64,000 bases of DNA from Marmoricola sp. OAE513 (lineage in GTDB: Bacteria; Actinomycetota; Actinomycetes; Propionibacteriales; Nocardioidaceae): assembly GCF_040546585.1 (NCBI RefSeq), contig NZ_JBEPOC010000001.1:3410001-3474000 (forward strand), in the 5' to 3' direction. Shown here one piece after another: positions 59,170 through 64,000 of this stretch. Under the pieces are notes generated by a model. That model saw only the letters and a program-made list of their open reading frames with translations, was not told the DNA's origin and ran no database searches. The stretch's first letter is position 1. The number at the start of each line of letters is the position of its first letter. Made by a program: the position numbers and the translations under genes.

Positions 59170-59245
59170 GCCTAGTCGGCGGTGATCGAGCCTAGTCGAG
59201 ATCCGGTGGATCGAGCAGCGAGCCTGCGAGCGGACAGTCGAGATC
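59170..59245. repeat. Dispersed TCGAG-type repeat between lipA and the DUF4191 gene
   Basis: Elements GATCGAGCCTAGTCGAGATC and GGATCGAGCAGCGAGCCTGC, then GACAGTCGAGATCTC. They are related to the repeat inside cobIJ (22981-23136). The last element ends next to the lipA stop codon. Confidence 0.6.
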
Positions 59246-60202
59246 TCAGACGGCTTCGTCGGTGCGCGCCTCGATGGCCTGCTTGTACAAACGCCCGGCC
59301 CGGTACGATGACCGCACCAGCGGACCCGACAGCACGCCGGCGAAGCCGATCTGCTCGGCCTCGGCCTGGAGCTCGACGAACTCCTCGGGCTTCACCCAGC
59401 GCTCGACCGGGTGGTGGCGCAGCGACGGCCGCAGGTACTGGGTGATCGTGATCAGCTCGCAGCCGGCGGCGTGCAGGTCCGTCAGCGCCTGGCTGACCTC
59501 CTCGCGGGTCTCGCCCATGCCGAGGATCAGGTTCGACTTGGTGACCAGTCCGAACGCGCGCGCCTGGGTGATGACGTCCAGGGAGCGCTCGTACCGGAAC
59601 GCCGGGCGGATGCGCTTGAAGATCCGCGGGACGGTCTCGACGTTGTGCGCGAGCACCTCGGGGCGGGACTCGAAGACCTCGGCCAGCAGGTCCGGGACGC
59701 CGTTGAAGTCGGGGATCAGGTTCTCCACGCCGGTGCCCGGGTTGAGCGCGTGGATCTGCTTGACGGTCTCGGCGTACAGCCAGGCGCCGCCGTCGGGGAG
59801 GTCGTCGCGGGCGACACCGGTGATGGTGGCGTAGCGGAGGTTCATCGTCTGGACCGACTCTGCGACCCGGCGCGGCTCGTCGCGGTCGAGGTCGGTGGGC
59901 TTGCCGGTGTCGATCTGGCAGAAGTCGCAGCGACGGGTGCACTGGTCGCCGCCGATGAGGAAGGTCGCCTCGCGGTCCTCCCAGCACTCGAAGATGTTCG
60001 GGCAGCCCGCCGACTGGCACACGGTGTGCAGGTCCTCGGACTTCACCAGCTGCTGGAGCTCGCGGTACTGCGGTCCCATCTTCGCCCGCGTTTTGATCCA
60101 CTCGGGCTTGCGTTCGATCGGCGTCTCCGCGTTGCGAACCTCCAGGCGCAGGAGCTTGCGGCCTTCGGGAGCTGCGGTGGCGGGAGAGTCCGGAGAAGTC
60201 AC
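59246..60202 (-). CDS. lipA: Lipoyl synthase
   Basis: 318 aa. Radical SAM enzyme with two [4Fe-4S] clusters: the auxiliary motif [12 protein letters not shown] (C-x4-C-x5-C) and the SAM motif CTRRCDFC (C-x3-C-x2-C). Further segments: [27 protein letters not shown] and [19 protein letters not shown]. It inserts two sulfurs into octanoyl groups on lipoyl domains. lipB lies 3 kb away on the same strand, separated by an ABC transporter and a phosphatase gene. Confidence 0.96.
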   Translation of the reverse strand: MTSPDSPATAAPEGRKLLRLEVRNAETPIERKPEWIKTRAKMGPQYRELQQLVKSEDLHTVCQSAGCPNIFECWEDREATFLIGGDQCTRRCDFCQIDTGKPTDLDRDEPRRVAESVQTMNLRYATITGVARDDLPDGGAWLYAETVKQIHALNPGTGVENLIPDFNGVPDLLAEVFESRPEVLAHNVETVPRIFKRIRPAFRYERSLDVITQARAFGLVTKSNLILGMGETREEVSQALTDLHAAGCELITITQYLRPSLRHHPVERWVKPEEFVELQAEAEQIGFAGVLSGPLVRSSYRAGRLYKQAIEARTDEAV

Positions 60203-60275
60203 AGCACCAGCGTACGCCGCTAGCGGTCAGGCCCCTGCCCGGGTCACCGCGTCCCGGCAGGCCCGACGACCGGTG

Positions 60276-61247
60276 TCAGATGTCGCGGCGGCGAAAGGAC
60301 GCCCAGGAGGCGGCGCAGGCGATCCCGAGGACCACGAGCAGGTACAACCCGGCGTTCAGGTGGCTGATGTGGATCGGGTCCTCGCAGGTGCCCATCCGGG
60401 CGCAGTGACCGCCGTAGTCGAAGTACTCCAGGCGGGTCTCGAGCCAGCCGAAGACGTTGTTGCCCAGCGACCACCGGGTCAGCCCGCTGACCGGGGAGAG
60501 GAACGTCAGCAGCTCGCCACCGATGCTGTAGGCGAACAGCAGCGACAGCGTCGCGACCGAGTTGCGGAAGATCGTGGTCAACGCGAACGCCCCGACCCCG
60601 GCGCCCGTCGCCAGCAGCACCGCCCGGAGCACGTGCCAGACGATGTCGTCGGCGACCCCGGAGCCGTGCTCGACGTCGCGGCTCGCGGCCACCAGGAACA
60701 GCGAGAGCCAGAACCCGCCGAGCAGCACCAGGCTGACCGCACCGCTGCCGATCGCCACCGCGATCGCCTTGGCGGCCCAGACCCGCGAGCGACGCGGCTC
60801 GAAGAGGACCTGGTTGCGGATCGAGCCGGAGGACCAGTCGGCGCCGGCGAAGGTGCTCCCGGCGATGATCAGCAGGGCGACCAGGAGCAGGGCGATCCCG
60901 ATGCCGTTGCCCTTGAGGGTCCCGTCCAGGTTCAGCGGCTCGCGGGGGAGGTAGCTCTTCGCGGCCGCGCGCAGCGTCTCCTCGCACAGGTCGGTGGAGG
61001 CGCCCGGGTCCAGGTAGGCGCCCGGGTCCTTCTGGCACTTGGCGATGTCGGCCTTGATGTCGCTGCGGTCGCCCTCGGCGTCCGCCCGCGCCTGCGCGGT
61101 CGCGATCTCGGTGGCCGTGACCGGACGGGTGTCCCACGCGGTCTTGAACGCCACCAGCGCGGTCATCAACGTCGCCGCCGCGACGATCAGCAGGATCACC
61201 CGGCGGGTGCGGTAGCGGGCCAGCTCGACCCGGATCAGGTTCCTCAC
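60276..61247 (-). CDS. ABC-2 type transporter permease
   Basis: 323 aa with six hydrophobic segments, a large extracytoplasmic loop (residues about 45-105, containing cysteines in IAKCQKDPG and STDLCEETL) and the end HLNAGLYLLVVLGIACAASW. The start overlaps the ATPase stop by 4 nt. Together they form a bacterial exporter; the substrate is unknown. Confidence 0.85.
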   Translation of the reverse strand: MRNLIRVELARYRTRRVILLIVAAATLMTALVAFKTAWDTRPVTATEIATAQARADAEGDRSDIKADIAKCQKDPGAYLDPGASTDLCEETLRAAAKSYLPREPLNLDGTLKGNGIGIALLLVALLIIAGSTFAGADWSSGSIRNQVLFEPRRSRVWAAKAIAVAIGSGAVSLVLLGGFWLSLFLVAASRDVEHGSGVADDIVWHVLRAVLLATGAGVGAFALTTIFRNSVATLSLLFAYSIGGELLTFLSPVSGLTRWSLGNNVFGWLETRLEYFDYGGHCARMGTCEDPIHISHLNAGLYLLVVLGIACAASWASFRRRDI

Positions 61248-62263
61248 GACGGGTCCTGCTCCGCTGCTCCGGGGGCGTCCTGGAGGACCGAGGGCTCGGC
61301 GACCATCTGGGCGATCTCGTCGGCAGCACGTTCAGCCGGGTCCGCCGGGACCGCGGGTCGGTGACCGGTCAGCTGGAGGAAGAAGGACTCCAGCGTCGGG
61401 CGGATCGCGGAGATCTCGTAGGGGTAGAGCCCGGCCTCGGCCAGGGTCCGCGTGACGGCGTCCGGGTGCTCGTGGCCCTCGACCACCAGGAACGCGCCCT
61501 CGCGGGTGACCTCGAAACCGCCGGCCAGCAGGACCGAGGTCGCCCGGTCCGGGTCGGTCACCCCGACCCGGGTGCGGGCTGCCTTCTCGCCGATCAGGTC
61601 GCGGACTCGGCCGGTGCGCAGGAGCCTGCCCTCGCTGAGGATGGAGACCGACGTGCACACCTGCTGCACCTCGGCCAGGATGTGCGAGCTCAGCAGGACG
61701 TCGACGCCGGCAGCTGCGAGCCGCGGGATCGTCTCGCGCATGTCCCGGATGCCGGCCGGGTCCAGTCCGTTGGACGGCTCGTCGAGGATGACCAGTGCCG
61801 GCTTCTTCAGCAGCGCCCCGGCCAGAGCCAGGCGGCGTCGGGTGCCGAGCGAGTAGCCGCGGTAGCCGCGTCGCCCCTCCTCGACCAGGCCAACCTCGTC
61901 GAGCACCTCGTCGACACGAGCGGTGGGAAGTCCGGCGGCGCGGGCGAGCAGCTCGAGGTTGCGGCGCCCGGTGAGGTCGGAGGAGAACTGACCGCGGTCG
62001 AGCAGCGCGCCGACGCGGCCGAGCGCAGCCGGGATGCCGGCGGGGAAGTCGTTGCCGAGGACGGAGATCGTGCCGGCGTCAGGACGGGCCAGGCCGAGCA
62101 GCATCCGGATGGTCGTGGTCTTGCCGGACCCGTTCGGACCCAGGAAACCGTGCACGGTCCCGCGCTCGACAGCCAGGTCGAGGTCGTCGACGGCGACGAT
62201 CCGGCGTCCCTGGTCGCGGTAGACCTTGCGCAGTCCGCGCGTCTCGACCACGAGATCGGTCAT
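61244..62263 (-). CDS. ABC transporter ATP-binding protein
   Basis: 339 aa from the ATG at 62263 (AGAGAGGGG 10 nt upstream); a TTG four codons upstream sits directly on that ribosome-binding site and is less likely. Walker A GPNGSGKTTTIRM, signature YSLGTRRRLALAGAL and Walker B ALVILDEPSNGLDPAG are intact; the signature departs from LSGGQ as in other ABC-2 drug or lipid exporters. It overlaps the permease gene. Confidence 0.9.
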   Translation of the reverse strand: MTDLVVETRGLRKVYRDQGRRIVAVDDLDLAVERGTVHGFLGPNGSGKTTTIRMLLGLARPDAGTISVLGNDFPAGIPAALGRVGALLDRGQFSSDLTGRRNLELLARAAGLPTARVDEVLDEVGLVEEGRRGYRGYSLGTRRRLALAGALLKKPALVILDEPSNGLDPAGIRDMRETIPRLAAAGVDVLLSSHILAEVQQVCTSVSILSEGRLLRTGRVRDLIGEKAARTRVGVTDPDRATSVLLAGGFEVTREGAFLVVEGHEHPDAVTRTLAEAGLYPYEISAIRPTLESFFLQLTGHRPAVPADPAERAADEIAQMVAEPSVLQDAPGAAEQDPS

Positions 62264-62364
62264 GGGTTCAGCCAACCCCTCTCTGGGTCGTGGTCCGACG
62301 GGCGCCTCTCAGCATGTCGCAGGTCGGCGTCAGGCTCACGGATTGAGCGCGGGGACACGCAGGG

Positions 62365-63012
62365 TCAGGACAGCCTCTTGTTGTAGCTCGGGAGCTTGAA
62401 GCCCCGACCGACCAGCGTGCCGACCAGGTCGGTCTTCCTGTTCCCGACGGTCGCCACGATCGTGTAGCCCTGAGCGGTGATCTCGTTGCGGCAGCGCTGC
62501 TTGCCCTGCGGCAGCGTCTCCTTGCCCTTGCGACCGCAGACGCCGGCGTACCGGTAACCGGCCTTCGTCAGCACCGGCTTGATCTGGCCGAGCGTGCCCT
62601 GGTTGCGGCCCGTGGCGAAGAAGACCGTGACGCCCCGGGAGACGGCGTGGGTCGCGAACGCCTTGGTCACCTTCACCGGCCGCGGCCAGGCGTACTTCGA
62701 GGCGATCGAGGTGTTGTCGATGTCGAGCACGATGGCGAGCCGCTGGCCGGGCTTCTTCTTCGCGATCGCTGCGTCGAGGTACGCCGTCGAGCCGGTCATC
62801 GCCTTCCGCACGTCGGCGAGCCACACCTTCTTGCTCGGGAGACCGACGGGTCTCGAGGTGGTGGTTCCGGAAGAGGTGGAAGCCGCCGCAGAAGCGCTGG
62901 TCGACGTCCCGGGCGTCGCGCCTGCCAGCGTCCCTCGCTCGGGGTCGGCACCGCAGGAGACCAGCAGCGCAGCGGTCATCAGCAGGGCGGCGGCGTGCAG
63001 TGAGCGCTTCAC
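62365..63012 (-). CDS. HAD-family acid phosphatase lipoprotein
   Basis: 215 aa. Lipobox LLVSC (Cys20), Ser/Thr-rich linker, then a HAD fold with the nucleophile motif LDIDNTS (Asp97, Asp99) and VTVFFATGRNQGT. It resembles the acid phosphatase (class B-like) family at the cell surface. The C-terminus ends LPSYNKRLS. The substrate is unknown. Confidence 0.85.
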   Translation of the reverse strand: MKRSLHAAALLMTAALLVSCGADPERGTLAGATPGTSTSASAAASTSSGTTTSRPVGLPSKKVWLADVRKAMTGSTAYLDAAIAKKKPGQRLAIVLDIDNTSIASKYAWPRPVKVTKAFATHAVSRGVTVFFATGRNQGTLGQIKPVLTKAGYRYAGVCGRKGKETLPQGKQRCRNEITAQGYTIVATVGNRKTDLVGTLVGRGFKLPSYNKRLS

Positions 63013-63022
63013 GGGAGGCCTT

Positions 63023-63742
63023 TCAGGCTTGCGGGTTGAGGATCGGGACGCGCAGGCCGCGACCTGGTTCGGGTCGCGGCTCGTAGTCGGGCGTCGAGCG
63101 GTACGGCTCCCAGGCCAGCAACCGGTCGAGTGCGCGGGTGACGAGCGGGATGACGTCCTCGACGCCGACCTGGCGGCCGAGCTCGGCCGAGAGCGAGGTG
63201 ACGCCCGCGTCGGCGATCCCGCAGGGCACGAACCGGTCGTACCACCCGAGATCCACGTCGCAGTTGATCGCGAAACCGTGCATCGTCACGCCCCGGCTGA
63301 CCCTGATGCCCAGCGCGGCGATCTTGCGCTCGGGTCGACCGGTCGTCGGGTCCGCCTTCAGCCAGACGCCGCTGCGGCCGGGGATGCGTGCGGTCTCCAC
63401 GCCCAGGACGGTGCAGACCTCGATCAGGGCCTCTTCCACGCGGCGTACGTAGTCGACCACCAGGACGTGGTCGGGCAGCCGCACGATCGGGTAGCCGACC
63501 AGCTGGCCCGGCCCGTGGAAGGTGATCTTCCCGCCGCGGTCCACGTCGATCACCTCGGCGCCGCCGGCGTCCAGCGGTCGCTCGTCCGGCGTGGTCCGCT
63601 TGCCGCAGGTGAAGACCGGTGGGTGTTCCAGCAGCAGGGTGGCCTCGGCGCCACCGGCCACGACGTCTGCGTGCACCTGGCGCTGCAGCTCCCAGGCCTC
63701 GCGGTAGTCCACGCTGCCGAGGGTCCGGTACTCCAGGGTCAT
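63023..63742 (-). CDS. lipB: Octanoyl-[acyl-carrier-protein]-protein N-octanoyltransferase
   Basis: 239 aa. Motifs [20 protein letters not shown] and the catalytic pair Lys140 ([18 protein letters not shown]) and Cys174 ([12 protein letters not shown]). It transfers octanoyl from ACP to lipoyl domains, the step before LipA. It lies in the same orientation as lipA, with three genes between. Confidence 0.95.
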   Translation of the reverse strand: MTLEYRTLGSVDYREAWELQRQVHADVVAGGAEATLLLEHPPVFTCGKRTTPDERPLDAGGAEVIDVDRGGKITFHGPGQLVGYPIVRLPDHVLVVDYVRRVEEALIEVCTVLGVETARIPGRSGVWLKADPTTGRPERKIAALGIRVSRGVTMHGFAINCDVDLGWYDRFVPCGIADAGVTSLSAELGRQVGVEDVIPLVTRALDRLLAWEPYRSTPDYEPRPEPGRGLRVPILNPQA

Positions 63743-63761
63743 GGGGAGAGCCTATGCCGGT

Positions 63762-64000
63762 TCAGGCGATCGCCGTACGCAGCACCTCGGCCACGTCCCG
63801 GTCGGCGAAGCGGAAGCCCTCGTCGGTGAGCACGGCCGGTACGGCCCGCACGGACCCGAGCAGCTCGGGTGCCATCCGTCCGGCAGCGGGCCGCAGCACC
63901 GCACCCGGTACGCCGAGGAACGCTGGTCGGTGCACCAGGCGTGCGAGCTCCTCGGTGAACTCGCCGTTCGTCGGCGTCTTCGGGCAGCACAGGTTGACCG
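63762..64000 (-). CDS. TIGR01777-type epimerase, C-terminal part only
   Basis: The last 78 codons are visible: CCPKTPTNGEFTEELARLVH, PAFLGVPGAVLRPAAGRMAP and EGFRFADRDVAEVLRTAIA. The segment RFADRDV and the ending match the DUF1731 tail of NAD(P)-dependent epimerases of the YfcH/TIGR01777 type. The rest lies beyond the window. Confidence 0.75.
   Translation of the reverse strand, partial: VNLCCPKTPTNGEFTEELARLVHRPAFLGVPGAVLRPAAGRMAPELLGSVRAVPAVLTDEGFRFADRDVAEVLRTAIA

Overview
The window is GC-rich DNA with many GTG starts, 4-nt ATGA/GTGA gene overlaps and actinobacterial families (DUF3556, DUF4191, DUF5994, type I glutamine synthetase, LprG-like lipoprotein). It looks chromosomal and comes from an actinomycete; gene content and the GTCGTCGAG-type dispersed repeats suggest Nocardioidaceae or a close relative, but no rRNA or other marker confirms this.

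Layout. 1-12.1 kb: a partial membrane glycosyltransferase, a DapB-like dehydrogenase, two secreted Ig-like repeat proteins, an RluA-type pseudouridine synthase, a nitronate monooxygenase and an unusual thiolase-like/crotonase fusion. 12.1-16.3 kb: a carboxyethylornithine synthase-like gene coupled to a 44-aa basic protein, then a patch of small hypothetical genes and an alpha/beta hydrolase. 16.3-20.5 kb: a DUF3556 membrane protein, a probably frameshifted gene, a conserved hypothetical and an orphan amino-acid-binding-type lipoprotein.

20.5-42.7 kb is the heart of the window: a nearly complete aerobic (late cobalt insertion) cobalamin pathway under four cobalamin riboswitches. Riboswitch 1 precedes cobG-cobH-cobIJ-cobM. 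Riboswitch 2 precedes a fused ChlI/ChlD chelatase subunit, cobO, a cobB-cobC fusion, cobT, cobS(cobV), cobD and a [2Fe-2S] protein. Riboswitch 3 precedes the cobalt importer genes cbtB-cbtA. Riboswitch 4, on the minus strand, precedes cobN-cobF-2H phosphoesterase-cobK-cobU. cobL lies alone on the minus strand between units 1 and 2. The uroporphyrinogen methyltransferase (cobA) and cobyric acid synthase (cobQ) genes were not seen here.

42.7-55.4 kb: an M48 peptidase, a linalool dehydratase/isomerase-like gene with a membrane partner and a divergent TetR regulator over a perfect operator, a second orphan solute-binding lipoprotein, a LuxR/ATPase regulator, a sigma-region-2-like protein, a DUF4185 protein, a PPOX-fold protein and another frameshifted gene. 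55.4-64 kb is core metabolism: glnA, an RDD protein, an LprG-like lipoprotein, DUF4191, lipA, an ABC-2 exporter pair, a HAD phosphatase lipoprotein, lipB and a partial epimerase gene.

The most unusual feature is a set of dispersed palindromic repeats (cores GTCGTCGAG, CGCTAGCG, and TCGAGCGTAGTCGA-like). They sit between genes and also lie in frame inside five coding regions, four of them B12 genes, where they form low-complexity linkers at domain junctions.
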